A stretch of DNA of 64,000 bases from Pardosa pseudoannulata (GCA_032207245.1 CM063502.1:49500904-49564903), one strand, 5' to 3'; numbered from the stretch's first letter, positions 47,210-60,640 are shown. Translations and numbers: made by a program. Notes: generated by a model not told the origin, from the letters alone.

Positions 47210-50200
47210 GTTTAAAATCCATGTTTACATTATTTTACACAGCATTGATAGACTGTGCATGAAAACTTTGATATCTTTGATCTGCAATTTTGTAGAAAGG
47301 CATCATTAATATCTTTCTATATAGAGGTTTACCTATATATGGAGAAAATTGCTATCAAAAAGGTGGTGCACACAGAGATGTGATAAGAGACACAAAATTT
47401 AAAACTTTTACTGTTGATCGTTTTTTACATTATGCCCATAACTTGTTTATGGATTGCATTTTAATTATTCATTACATAGAGTGCAGATTTCATTTAACTC
47501 GGGAGGTAAATAACTAGATGTTATAGCAGTTCTAATAACAAAATTTAAAGATTTTATATTTTAAACTGTTTTTGAGTTATGCTCACACCATTTATATACG
47601 GCATATTAAAGTGTTTCGTTATATACAATGCAGAGGAGTGGGATTAAAAAAAAGAGAAGAAAAATTATTTATTACAAAAGTAGTAAATGAAAGATCTCAA
47701 CATTTTACGGCTAATTCTTTTTGAATTATAGCCCACAGTAACTATGTATTGAAATATTTAGTTATATTTATCAAATTGTAATTAAAATTATGTGTTTTAA
47801 CAGCTCTAAATACATAATATTTAACTTCTGTGTTTAATAGTTTTTGAATTAGAAGACATACGTACGTACAGACGTCAAGAGTAAAGTAGTCGGTAACCAT
47901 TCAGGAATGTTCAAAATGGATATTTAAAGTTTCTTTGTACATACAGATGTACAAATGATCAATGCTCTCTGGTCAAGAATAAATAAGTCATGGTCTAAAT
48001 AGTTTCGATGGAATTTATTCACTGAAATTTACCTTGTTTACAATATTTCGTTTACATGGAAGTAAAATTTGAAATCAGATGGCAAGGAACTGTTTTTAAT
48101 TATGTATATTGCAATTTATGTAAGATTTTCTAAGACTCGCATTTTGAGGTAGATCTGTGTTGCGTTTGTAATACCTTTTCCATTTTTAATAATTTTTGTT
48201 CTTCATCCTTTTATTTTAAATAAGAACTACTTCAGAAATTGACGATCCATCAATAGTAGTATCACAAAGAAAGGTATTAACAAACTAAGCATAAGAGTTG
48301 CACTGAATATGATGAAGAGTCTAAATTTTTTACCAGCCATTGTTTTATATCTTTAAATCTTTAGGTAAATATTTGCACGCGCTGAACCAGCATGAATACC
48401 ATGAGAACATATATGTTATGACCCAAATTTAGCCATTGTGAACACGATACCGCATAAGCAGATTAGTGCCATTTGTCGGATGCAATAATTACTAGATTCT
48501 GGAATTTATTTTCTGAACTACTATTGTACCTTAATTTAGTGAAAAATCAAATTATTTTTTTAAAATATATTTAAAATATAATATTTTCTCAAATACTTAA
48601 AGTATTAGCTTTTCTGTACATTTCCTCTATTACTTTTGAGAGAAAAAATATTTTGTTTTAAAATATTTTGTATAACTGTAATAGCAGTAAGTCATCTTTT
48701 TTTTTGTTTAGTTTATTCTGTTATTGATATTTTCAGATGTAAAACATAGAAGGCCCATTAAGAGCTCATAAAGAAAAAGATTCATTTACATTTAAATTAG
48801 AAGAAAGCTGTCTTAAAGCGATTACTTTTTAAACAGCTGTGTTTGCATAGATTGCTTAGATTTTTCTCAAGAGCCGATTATGTGTATCTCAGGAATTATA
48901 TTGAGCCTGTTAAATGGAAAAATCGATATAATGATACTTTATTCTATAAGACTAAATGAATTCAACCTTTTTCTGTTTCTAATAGCATTAAATTGGGATT
49001 AGCCTGTAATGACATGTAATAAAAAAAACCATAAAATAAGAGTTAACAAAGCTATAAATTTTCAGAAAAGCATCGAGGGAAATCAAATTACCTATTTAAA
49101 AAATGATGATTTATGTTTAAGAATATTGAAATAATGGCCTATTATATGTTGGAATTCCATAACAAAACAAGAACTCGCTTTAATTTATAGTTTTTTATTG
49201 ACTTCATATTACTTGTTAACTGAATTTTTGCTTTTAACTTTGGAAAAAAAAGTTTAAGAAGTGAGAATTCTAAAGAAGATAGAAGATGAAATAAATTTAC
49301 AAATAAGATTGCCACATACAGTAGAATTTTATCTTGTGCATTGAGAGTATCTATTCTATACTACAATAATGTCTTTTATAAGTAGAGTCAATAGTAAAAA
49401 TTGTTACACAAAACACTATAAATTAGTCTCTTTTTAATTAATAGCTTAAAATTAGCTTAATTATTAGTCGAATTTTTGAGCTTAATGCCCACCTTTTATA
49501 ATAAATTAAATACAATATATTCTAGGTTCTGCCTTAAAATATTGTAAATACGGACACCACACTGTTATAAGGAGTGCCATTAATTTTAGAGACTAAGAGA
49601 TCAAAAGTTATATTTTAGAATATGAAAAATGTTTTTCATAAATTCTTAAAATGTAATTGAAATGTCATATATAATCGAAAATATGCCTTTGCAATTTTAA
49701 CTTTTAATGAATAGACCAACAGACAACATAACGTTTTCAACTTAGAAAAACAAATTAATCGACTGGAGTTCTGAAAACAGTTATTTTCAATTTAATATCC
49801 ACAAGCGGTCCCCTGGTTACGACTATTAGCACAAAAATAAAAACAGACAATAAATTGCAACGTAACTCGTACACGCAAAGAAAAAAAATCAAGGGCAGTA
49901 ATCCAACATTCTGTTTTGATGAATGCATTTATCATTGTGCGTGAGTAATATTACTAATACAATTATATACACATGCAAAAAAGTAAACGCTTGTAATCAA
50001 GCAATTTTCAGCTTAGCAGTACTTTTTATTGTTTTGAAGTTAACTATAAGTCGAATGATGTAGAGAAGGTTTGATCGCTTTATTTAAGAATGAGAATCAT
50101 ATGATTTTTTAGTTTTTTTTTAATAAAATACTTTTGAAACTTGCGTATTTTCCCTATTTCAAGTTTGAAATATACTTATATTTTGGGTATTTAGGTATGC

Positions 50201-51102
50201 TACTTATTTTAATGCGTGTATCTAATCATATTCAGTCCATATAAGACGACATATATTTACGGAAGTTATTCTGGGTTAGGCTACTGCATATATAATGTAA
50301 TAAAATAATGAAAAAAATTAATAAGAAATTACAATAGATTTTGAAATTTTCAACTACAGTTAAAAAATTTAGCAACTAAGTTTGTTGGTGTTAAAAAAAT
50401 CATATTAAAAACCTATTGTCGTATTTATAACTTAATTTTATAATTTTTTTCACAATTATAAAGATAAATTTCTTTTTACAATCGAACTAAGTTATATATG
50501 CATAAGAGAATAAAAGTATTTAAATATACTTAAAAATTTAGCAATATTGAACTTCAGGTTTTATTTTTGTATTACAACATGACATGTAATTCCTTCATTA
50601 TAATTTTCCTATTTACTGTAAAATTTAACGGCAATCTTTCAATACAAACAGCAAATTAATGTACTATTGAAATCTCTTATACTCAAATATTCTGCCTTTT
50701 ATTATAATTATGTTGTCGACAAAACTGCAGAAATTCTAAAATAACTCCTATTAAGAAAATGGAGGCATTTAAAAACGATTATCCATAATCCTCAGTAAAG
50801 CGCACATTAGCATATTTTAGGATAGATTTATTGAGTTTTATATCTCATGGTATATTCATTATACCTCAGATTAATTTAAAAGAAAATTAAAGCTAAGAAA
50901 GTAAAAATATTAGATCTCCCCAGATTTGTAAAATATGTTTTCACTTTTATCTTCTACGATCCATTTCTGAATTTGTTCTAGCTAAATTTAAAACTCACGT
51001 TCGACGATGTTGGAAATTTTAATTTAATAGTCACTTATTTTTTACGCTTAAAAAACAGACTACATTTCTTTATTCAAAATAGGATTTCTGCTTTGAAATT
51101 AA
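47210..51102. other. AT-rich spacer, nothing recognised
   Basis: Nearly 4 kb of A/T-rich sequence with no frame above 60 codons and no repeat family identified. Confidence 0.5.
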
Positions 51103-51368
51103 CACTAAACATACCATATAACAGGTCAAATGACCCATAAGGTTTATGTAAAAAATGCGATAGGAAATGAATTGAAAATTCTTATTCTTTGTGTTTGCAA
51201 GACATAAAAATTGACAATATACAATTTTGTTTAATTATAATAAAGTTTATTTGTCTATTTCCTTCCAATTTTCACATTTCATGCATTTATAATCAGAAAA
51301 AATAAAGTCCGGTCATTTGACCCGCTATGGTAGAAATAGGTATGTATTAAGTGTTGGTATGTTTAGTG
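51103..51368. mobile_element. piggyBac-type MITE (266 bp) flanked by TTAA
   Basis: TTAA (51099-51102) and CACTAAACATACCA at the left are mirrored by TGGTATGTTTAGTG and TTAA (51369-51372) at the right. Further in, GGTCAAATGACC (left) and GGTCATTTGACC (right) are a second inverted pair, each nearly self-complementary. No coding sequence. The ends differ from the other two TTAA elements, so it belongs to a separate piggyBac family. Confidence 0.88.
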
Positions 51369-51372
51369 TTAA

Positions 51373-52744
51373 AATAAAACTTTTGTGTAATTTCATCCAC
51401 TTAAAAATTGATAATTTTCAGTACAGTTTATATATTAGGAGAGTAACTAATTTTAAGTCGGGAAATAATTTCCTTGTTACTAATTATTTTTAAAAAACCT
51501 AAGAGAGTAATGAGTCGCAAACATATATCTTTTAGTTTTTTCTTTAAGCGTTTAAACCTCTTTTGTAGTTATTCTTTATAATTATTTTTTTTTCATCGTC
51601 GTTGAAGAAATACCTAACGGTCAATTTTACCTAATAGGAAGAATTTCAAAAATTTTTCAACCACCAGTTTTATTAAATTCTCGAAAGTATTCTCTTTAAA
51701 CAATAAAATATCGTAAAATTTCATCTACTGAAAAGTTGGTGATTTTCAGCAGCGACTAACATTTAAGTTTTAAATATAAAAGGTTTATATAATAAAAAAA
51801 AATATAAAAATAAAATGTTTGTATAATAAAAATAGGTTTGAAAAATAAAACAAAACTGAATTTGTAATTTTTTAAGGTTTGTTACTAATACATTCGAAGA
51901 TATATAAGAGAGGCACAAATATACCATATCTTTTGTTCATATATGTTTGTTCATATTGTTTTTCCATACACCTCTTGTACATCTTATCATAAACATATTG
52001 TTCTGTAGGATTTTTTCACCTTCGCACAAGATGCACTTCATTGTGTATCCTACCTAAACGTGAGAATTTCAATCTCTTCCTGCTGTTAGATTTTTAATAC
52101 TTGACTGTACCGGTCTTAAGTTAAAAAATAAAATTTTACTGTAAAGTTACACGTATAAAAATTTTGATAATTTCAGTGACGTTTATCCATTAGAAAAATT
52201 AAATAAAACTGAAGTCGAGAACCTTTTCATTTACTTTTCTTGTGCATTAGAAAAACATAAGAGAAATAGACAAAGATACGGTATATTTCGGTCGGTTTTA
52301 CAAACATAGCTCGTGGGATTTTATTCTATAAGAATAATTTTTTTCATCGTCAGATAGAATACACAAGATTCAATAGTCAAACAAAAGCCGTAACGATCGA
52401 TTAGAAAAATATCAATATGCTAATGAAGGTAATGGATCGAATTTCGGTAAGGGAGCGGAACGACCACTTGCCTCGTCACAAAAATTACTCAACCATCGCC
52501 AGCAGTGTAGTGCGCACCTACCACATGAAAACAATAGACTTGAACAGTCCTGGGGAAAGCGTCATTTACTGTCTCAAAATTAGCAGCACTTATAAAAGAT
52601 TAAAACGAGAGTTTTTCATACGTAGTATTTAGTTTTCCCATGCAAATAGTGTTTTTTATGAGAATTTCGTATAGTATAAAGAAATAAATCAATGCTTCTA
52701 TAGAAGATATAGTGCTGTATTTTTTCAGTTGTAAATATTATGAC
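51373..52744. other. Spacer with a GC-richer block at 52.39-52.64 kb
   Basis: The block holds AATATGCTAATGAAGGTAAT, a TTTCG|GTAAGG donor-like site at 52445-52454 and open frames on both strands (plus 52417-52632). None is persuasive as a gene; a conserved regulatory element is as likely. Confidence 0.35.
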
Positions 52745-54042
52745 TTGTTCCCTAAAAATAAGTAAAGATGCGTCCGTTATTAGTGCAAGTTAAAATTTAC
52801 CACTTATATCTTCCGCATTTATTGAGAACCTTTAATGTTTATACAAAGTATTATAGATTTTCATAGAATATTTCACAGAAGTCTTCTTTTTAGAATATGG
52901 TTATATTTTAGGAAAATAGTTTGTCTCTGATAAACCTTTTGATAAACATTTTTGCTTTTAAAAATAATTATTCGGTTCTGTTTCTTTGAGTTTGTACAAA
53001 CAAAATTTACCGTCAATGTGCAGGTATAACTCAGAATATAATACATTGTCATTTTTCAGTATCTAGATTTATTTATAATAAATCGATAGAAGAAAAAATT
53101 ACTTCTGATCAAACTTCTGTTTTTCCTTATTATGGTTATTTATCTTCTCAATTACACTTTTCTTGGTCATATCTCTGTAGTTTGTATCTAAATAAATCTT
53201 TGATATCTATATTTCATTCGTATGGTAATTTCCCTCTATCATCCAGTTTCCTTAGCATTTGTCAGAATCAAGTTGCCATAGCTTACATGCCGTTATTTCG
53301 ATGAAAGCAATTCATCTAAATCAATCCAAGAGAAAAGGAATGTGAGGTCTAATTTTACATCATTTGATTTGATAAGACATTCATATTTTATCCATACAAT
53401 TTAATAATATTCAGGCATATAGCTCCAAGCGAATTATGGCTTTTATCATTGTTCCGAAACAAGTTTACGAGTGTATTACTGAAAAGAGATTTTGTGTAAA
53501 CTATTGTAACATAAAATAATAGCTTCAAACAAAATTTCCTTTGACCAAACTGCTCTCTACTTATGTACGATATTTTATTATATTTTATTTTTCAGATGTT
53601 TAAAGATCTCAGATATTTATGCAAATAAAGGAATTTTAGCTCGTAATTTCTTCACCCTCGTTCTTTCATAAAACTTTCCTTACTAAATATTTCAGTGAAA
53701 AATTTTGTAATAATAAATAAATATCCTTTCCTAATTTCCTGGTTTAGGTACTATAATATATTTAATACTGTAGTTGTTCCTTGTCAGATGTTCTACAACA
53801 GTAAATGTGAAAGGGATGCTTCACTAAACGTTATGAAATTATTTTTTCATAGAAAGGAACAATACTCACCGTATAATAGAAAATCCTAATACTTTTTTAA
53901 GTGTTTCTCGAATTAGCTGTTTCTATTTCTACCAAGCAATATAAATAAATTACTTGATGGAGAGTCAATTCTATGAAATAGGTGGGATAAGTATTATTTT
54001 TAGTTTTTAAATTTAACCCCGCAGAAAAAGCAGTTTTCAAAT
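52745..54042 (+). repeat. 1.3-kb tandem duplication, copy 1
   Basis: Starts at TTGTTCCCTAAAAATAAGTA and ends at GCAGTTTTCAAAT. The following copy differs by two substitutions and four single-base insertions. The 64-codon frame at 53695-53889 is repeated unchanged at 54997-55191 but has random AT-rich composition. Confidence 0.95.
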
Positions 54043-55344
54043 TTGTTCCCTAAAAATAAGTAAAGATGCGTCCGTTATTAGTGTAAGTTAAAATTTACCA
54101 CTTATATCTTCCGCATTTATTGAGAACCTTTTAATGTTTATACAAAGTATTATAGATTTTCATAGAATATTTCACAGAAGTCTTCTTTTTAGAATATGGT
54201 TATATTTTAGGAAAATAGTTTGTCTCTGATAAACCTTTTGATAAAACATTTTTGCTTTTAAAAATAATTATTCGGTTCTGTTTCTTTGAGTTTGTACAAA
54301 CAAAATTTACCGTCAATGTGCAGGTATAACTCAGAATATAATACATTGTCATTTTTCAGTATCTAGATTTATTTATCATAAATCGATAGAAGAAAAAAAT
54401 TACTTCTGATCAAACTTCTGTTTTTCCTTATTATGGTTATTTATCTTCTCAATTACACTTTTCTTGGTCATATCTCTGTAGTTTGTATCTAAATAAATCT
54501 TTGATATCTATATTTCATTCGTATGGTAATTTCCCTCTATCATCCAGTTTCCTTAGCATTTGTCAGAATCAAGTTGCCATAGCTTACATGCCGTTATTTC
54601 GATGAAAGCAATTCATCTAAATCAATCCAAGAGAAAAGGAATGTGAGGTCTAATTTTACATCATTTGATTTGATAAGACATTCATATTTTATCCATACAA
54701 TTTAATAATATTCAGGCATATAGCTCCAAGCGAATTATGGCTTTTATCATTGTTCCGAAACAAGTTTACGAGTGTATTACTGAAAAGAGATTTTGTGTAA
54801 ACTATTGTAACATAAAATAATAGCTTCAAACAAAATTTCCTTTGACCAAACTGCTCTCTACTTATGTACGATACTTTTATTATATTTTATTTTTCAGATG
54901 TTTAAAGATCTCAGATATTTATGCAAATAAAGGAATTTTAGCTCGTAATTTCTTCACCCTCGTTCTTTCATAAAACTTTCCTTACTAAATATTTCAGTGA
55001 AAAATTTTGTAATAATAAATAAATATCCTTTCCTAATTTCCTGGTTTAGGTACTATAATATATTTAATACTGTAGTTGTTCCTTGTCAGATGTTCTACAA
55101 CAGTAAATGTGAAAGGGATGCTTCACTAAACGTTATGAAATTATTTTTTCATAGAAAGGAACAATACTCACCGTATAATAGAAAATCCTAATACTTTTTT
55201 AAGTGTTTCTCGAATTAGCTGTTTCTATTTCTACCAAGCAATATAAATAAATTACTTGATGGAGAGTCAATTCTATGAAATAGGTGGGATAAGTATTATT
55301 TTTAGTTTTTAAATTTAACCCCGCAGAAAAAGCAGTTTTCAAAT
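54043..55344 (+). repeat. 1.3-kb tandem duplication, copy 2
   Basis: Joined to copy 1 without spacer; TT is shared at both borders. Three of the four insertions relative to copy 1 lie in A or T runs. Confidence 0.95.
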
Positions 55345-57299
55345 TTATGCTGAAATTGCTCAAATTTATGCAGTTATTTTACATTAATGTACATTTCTTA
55401 TTGTTTTATGCTAAACATGGTCTTTTCTTTATGTAAGTGTTTCATGAAATTTTGAAATGAAAGCTATTATAAAAGTTGAATATTTTTTTGAACTTATCTA
55501 TATATTTTAAAACTCAAGGAGTTCTCTTTCCATAACCCATGAGAAGAAACTGCTGCATCATTTCTTCCCATTTTGGTTTTTAATCAAATATATTTGTGCA
55601 TAGATGTGTAAATATTCATTTTTAAGACTGTAATGGTTATTAATTAAGAGGAATTTGTAATTAAAGTTTACATTTCTTCTGGCAGAATTCGCGTACTCAG
55701 TGCGTTTTACTGCATAAAGCCATACAGTTTTTGAGTGTGTTACATCTCGATAGAAGACAATTTTTATTTTATTTTTTTTACTTGAGCGCGGTGCTGTTTT
55801 TCTGTGTGTTTCGTGGAAGTAAAATGGACAAGTCACATTTTTATAAATCTGTATTAGGTGATGCAAATTGTTTATTTCGTCTTGTTATCGTTAACTTAAA
55901 CTGCAAACAGTAAATGAAGACATTAAATATTGGTAGTTTTATAAGAAAAAAGTCATGTAACATCGAGCATTTCATAAAGATTACCCATACAAATATTACC
56001 GAAATAAGCCTAGAATATTTACCTGTGTGTGTGTGTTTTATTCTGAAAGAGAGTGAGTGAGTGAGTTGGTTGCCGAAATTTGACATTTGAAGATTATAAT
56101 AAACTATATCCAATTGTCTTTTTATAATAAAGATAACTTTAATGCTTTTCTGCCCATGCAAATAAAAAAAAATGTGAAATGTCATACTTGTTAATCCTAG
56201 ATATTGTTGAATAAATATTTGATAAATGAACAAAAGTCTTTGTCCAGAATTATCAGTAAGAACTTGTCAATTAAGCTAAAAAATGATTTTATTTCTAAAC
56301 TCTTTACTATTTAGAAAAGGCTATATTTTGTTATAAGTGTATTTATAATTGAGAACTGATGCAAGACCCTATGTTTTTTAATTGTTTATTTTTTGAAATA
56401 CTTAATTTAACTATAAACTGACGGCCCATGCAAATTAACATATTTTTTTATTCTGGCTTTCTGGAAAAGGCACGTAGATTTACGTTTTGGCATTCATTTT
56501 TATTGCGCAGATAATTTTCTCATTACACCATGTATCAGATTTTTCTAGTTGCCCTTAATTGTAGTCACCTGTCTGTTACTAGATGAAATTCACATAAAAA
56601 TAGTAAGTCAACGAAATAAAATTAAAGTAAAAATTAAATATAATTAATTCGTCTTAGTTTATAAAAATCAAAGAAACATAAGTTTATACTGCTCGTTGTT
56701 ATTAAACGTTAAGCAAAGTTTTGGGAAATAGAAGAAATAAAAACCTTGACATTTCTGCAGAAATTACATACAAAAGAATTGTGTTTAAAAAACTACGACG
56801 CTTTATAACGTGCACACATAGTTTAATTATATTTTAAAATTCACTAAGACACAGAGAAGCAGAAAATTGCAATCTTTAATCAGTTAAGTGCTTGCTTCAG
56901 AATTAAAATAAATTGTATATATAAAGAAACACAAGTTAGCCTTAGTTTTATACTCCTTTCATGTCATTAGGATAAACAGGCTATTTATTACACAAATTTA
57001 GCGATGGTATATATAAAATAGATAAAAATTAAAACTACCCCAAATTATATTTTTCTATAAAATACTAGTTACATAATAAGCATGTATAGCATCCAAACAA
57101 CTATTTTCTTCCAGTATAAAAAATGAGAATTATTAGGGATTTAAAGAATTCTATATCACACAGCACACATTTTCAATTTTTATTTCCGAAACAATTTCTG
57201 GATGAAAAATTTAAATAATTACTCCAAAAAGACGTTCAGCTTCATATCACAGTAAATACCTTTTGGAAGAAGAGAGGAAATAAAATAAATTCTCCTCAT
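55345..57299. other. AT-rich spacer with possible mariner start
   Basis: At 55824-55841 the plus strand codes MDKSHF, the usual first residues of many mariner transposases, but the similarity stops there. A (GT)n then (GAGT)n patch lies at 56022-56065. No gene is called. Confidence 0.35.
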
Positions 57300-57650
57300 T
57301 ACCATACAACGTGTTCTAAAAAAATAATGATCTTCATATGCAAGTGCTGCAGTGGGGCTTTTGAGCAATTTATTCTAGTCTTTCTAATGAAGCAACTAAA
57401 TAAAGTGCGAAGTTTTCACAGCCGCCTTTCCAGTAGGGAGTACTCTGCAAGATGAATGGAATTAATTTCTACTGTTTGTAGAGGCAGTGTGCATGCAAAT
57501 GATGTGACCCGCTTATTTCCCTACAATTTCATCACGCCGCCGTTTTGGACCACACCCAAGAGGGGCTTACTACACCGCAGAGCAGGAATTCATGTTGTCT
57601 GATTTGCTTAATAGACACATTAACGGGAAAACTCTTCCTGGTTTATAGTA
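57300..57650. promoter_or_regulatory. GC-richer block, possible conserved element or exon
   Basis: The octamer ATGCAAAT (57493-57500) is followed directly by GATGTGACC; GGAATTAATTTC lies upstream at 57459-57470. The plus frame from 57508 is open for 46 codons to a TAG (pieces RRRFGPHPRGAYYTAEQEF and LSDLLNRHINGKTLPGL), with no good donor. Minus frames are broken by stops. It may be enhancer-like DNA or a terminal exon; the sequence alone does not decide. Confidence 0.25.
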
Positions 57651-57816
57651 TCTAGTTCAAAATACAAATAATGAGCTACGCTTGGAGATTTCACCGTGGA
57701 CGTGTATTTTTCCCATCAGACTCCAGTTGTTTTCTGTAATTTTTGGGTAAATTAGGATAAAAAGTCACTTTCTGTGAATTTAAATATTTTATTTGGAAAA
57801 AAGATGTAAAAAATAG

Positions 57817-58159
57817 AAAAATTTTGTTTTTGAATTGTAGTCAATATAACGTTTTCCCCAAACTGAAGGGTACACAAAAATTCTCAGTACTGAGAGTTAG
57901 ATGATTTTAAAGAAGTACATAAAATCATGTATTTTATCTTAGAATATAAATAGAACAAAAATATTAATAAAATATTAATAAAATTTTGTTTTTGAATTGT
58001 AGTCAATATAACAACGTTTTCCTCAAACTGAAGGCTTAACACACTTTTTACAGCTTAACACACTTACTGAAGTGAATTCATGTCATTTCATAATGTATTC
58101 CTGGTTACAGTTGATGTGAATTCATATCATTTCAAAAGGCATTTCTAGTTGCTGTTGTC
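57817..58159. repeat. Cluster of short local duplications
   Basis: AATTTTGTTTTTGAATTGTA with about 40 following bases occurs at 57820 and again at 57981. GCTTAACACACTT is repeated at 58034 and 58053. A 44-base unit starting GTGAATTCAT is repeated at 58072 and 58116. These look like slippage or repair duplications rather than a transposon. Confidence 0.75.
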
Positions 58160-58492
58160 TTGAATTTACGTTCTGCGATTTCTGTTATTACACTGTTATT
58201 GATTTATTTAGGCTTCATCTTGATATCTCAGTGCTCACTCATATATCGTCTCCTATGTACAAAATCATTCCATGCTGTTGGTAATTTGTTATTTTGTAAT
58301 TAGAATAAAATGTAGTTTCTCTCGGAATTCAATCATTTAGAGGTTTAGATAGATAGGTCTTGAAGATATTAGTTTAATAAATATCTGCATTGTTCCTAAC
58401 CTTAGAATAGGAGCATTATACACACTATTAATTCTTGTTTGGGAGGAAACAGTTACAGTTGATAATCTAAAAGATAGGTTGCTAGCGGTTAG

Positions 58493-58609
58493 AGATTTAA
58501 TCTGTGGGTTCTTAGTCTCCGATTGATATGGATGGAATCGCTTTTAAATAGGACGTATCAGTGTAACCAGTCCTCCGAACCAATTTTCCAAGTGATCTAC
58601 GTTGTTAAT
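58493..58609 (+). pseudogene. Possible immunoglobulin-domain exon relic
   Basis: The open frame ends at a near-consensus donor, GTTAAT|GTAAGT. Its last part is LWVLSLR, then NRTYQCNQSSEPIFQVIY. The pattern W-x-L-x-L followed by Y-x-C, then S-x-E-P, recalls the E to G strands of V-set Ig domains in arthropod cell-surface proteins of the Dpr/DIP type, where the usual form is WxLxI...DxGxYxCQxSxEP. Spacing between W and Y is off by two, the aspartate and glycine before Y are missing, and a stop lies just upstream (58490-58492). So if real, it is decayed or mis-framed. It may be chance. Confidence 0.2.
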
Positions 58610-58883
58610 GTAAGTAGCAATACCCTATATATAATATACAGAAAATGGTAAAATGTGTTAGTATTTAGATATAGGAAGATTGGAAATGAGTTCTTTGTAG
58701 AATAAAAATTAAATAACCCGAAAATGTTTTTCCAGTCCGTTTTCGGAAAAGAAAAGATTATCAATTCTGTCCTATTAAATTGCCCGAAGATGAAAGTGGA
58801 GAGGACTGATTTTATGTCAAAATATCTAGTTATTTCGTTGCGTGCCCGGCGTTCATTTCCTTAAAACCATTGCTCAGAATCTG

Positions 58884-59041
58884 TCAAAGTGCGTGTAGAT
58901 CAAGATTAAAATTCATTCTCCGGTACTTGTCCGAATAGAAAATTGGAGAAATGGGGCGTTCTTCACGACCTTCGGCGTCTTCGCTGTAGCCGGCGTCTAA
59001 GACAAATGGCGCTTCCGGCACCTCTTTACCACGTCTTTCAA
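58884..59041 (-). CDS. Candidate terminal exon in GC-rich island, product unknown
   Basis: On the minus strand, after an acceptor-like AATTTTTCGACAG, the frame runs 51 codons to TGA at 58886-58884. The peptide is rich in charged residues and prolines: ERRGKEVPEAPFVLDAG, then YSEDAEGREERPISP, then FYSDKYRRMNFNLDL. Codons up to RRM use many C and G in third position, in contrast to the AT-rich surroundings; the last ten codons do not, so the true end may be earlier. The plus strand has stops in all frames over the same bases. No family is recognised and no upstream exon was found. Confidence 0.32.
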
Positions 59042-60617
59042 CTGTCGAAAAATTTTCGCATAGTGAATTTGGATATTTTAACTACAGACACTTTTTAAGT
59101 AGAAAAGACGAGATAAAAATAGTCTCTAATTAGAAGTATAATATAATTACCGGTGGCAGGGGGGATAAGTAACATTTCACCGTCTGGTCATTAAAAGAAG
59201 ATTAAGGGAAAGAAAATTAGTTTGAAAGTTGAGGACAATGAACATAAATTTAATACGGGAGTGAAATATATTTAGGTTAATATTTTTTTTCGCACCCAAA
59301 ATTTTTCTTTCTTCGTGATCTAAAGAGAATACTGAAAATATATCAATCATAAAATATGTATAAATGTTTAACCATCAATTCATACTTATTGTTTAATTAT
59401 ATTCAATAACTTTTTCCTCTTTCGGGTGATAACAGCATACATGTACATTTTTATATGTATCGAATTGTCTGGAAATAAAAAAAATAAACAACATTATCAA
59501 TCATTCATCTTATTTTGTTTTAACAAGAAACTTTATTTATAAAACTTTTAGATATATAAAGTATGTTGTACATCGTTAAAATAAACTTTCAAATTTTTTT
59601 ATATAATTAAACTAACTGCAAACATGATAATAAGCATTATATTATATAAAATAATATGAAATATCATCAAAAATCTGCATTCGTCCATAGATCACACATA
59701 ACTTACAGTCATTAATTATTTACGATAAAACTTATTTTATTTTTTAAACTTTGTTCTAAACTTCTATCACAATGTCATATATTTTTTTCAATTATTTGTA
59801 CATGCAATAATTTAGAAATTATTTCATTGTTTAAAACCTTTAAACACGCTGTAACTCAACAAAATACGCATTTTTTAATATAGCGTGCCCAGTTTTACAA
59901 CAAATACATTGACAGGAAATCTCTAAAAATTTTAAAGAGAATGGGAAAAAAGCAATTTGCCTGAAAAGTTTGAAATCGGTAATATAGTATAAAGATAAAA
60001 ATGTGTAATTTTTAAAACAAAGAGAGGCAAAAAATAAATTTTAATGGAAAATAGTCATTTGACTGTTAACATTTGACTTGACCATGAAGTTTATGTCTAG
60101 CTTGACTTTTTAAAAGAAAAAGTAATTTCAGTTGAGTTAAAAGAAACGGTTTCTCTCAGTTCTATAAATCTAATTAATGCTTTAGTGTCAAACATTGTTC
60201 AAGTCCTAATTTCTGCATAGATGTTTTATATCTCTCTAAATAAAACTTTCATGGAATAAAAAAAAAATCTAATTTTTAAGTTAAAAAAATCTTTTATTAT
60301 TTTTACATTCTCCTTCTGACTCATTGGAATAAATAAGTATCTAAATATTATTATATTGACCTAAACTAGGAATCAAACTCAAAATAAAATGCATATTACT
60401 ATTTTTGTTGACATAAAATAGTTTATGCTTCAATTAACGCTAAACTATGTACTATTAAACAAAAAATAAAATATTTATTTCTAAGTGGAAACCAATCAAT
60501 TCTTAAATATATCATGAATTATTCATCAATAAATTATATGTTAGGGAGTTTGTTAGATGTGTTAGATGTTTGCTAATTATTAGTGTCTGATTGATAGTAT
60601 TGAATGACAATCTTTTG
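59042..60617. other. AT-rich spacer
   Basis: Bases 59150-59170 hold a G-rich patch (GGTGGCAGGGGGGATAAG). Otherwise ordinary A/T-rich sequence with no frame or repeat family. Confidence 0.45.
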
Positions 60618-60640
60618 GCCTGACGGTGTTTTAAAGTTAA
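60618..60640 (+). mobile_element. SINE head, left half, cut by piggyBac
   Basis: GCCTGACGGTGTTTTAAAG plus TTAA aligns with the first 23 bases of the SINE tRNA-like head (GCCGAACGATGGCTGATTGG then TTA). It continues at 61214 after removal of the piggyBac element and one TTAA. Confidence 0.75.

Noticed and set aside
53695..55191. Two identical 64-codon frames as a duplicated gene
   Set aside because: Identity is explained by the 1.3-kb tandem duplication; composition is random AT-rich and no start context or domain is seen.
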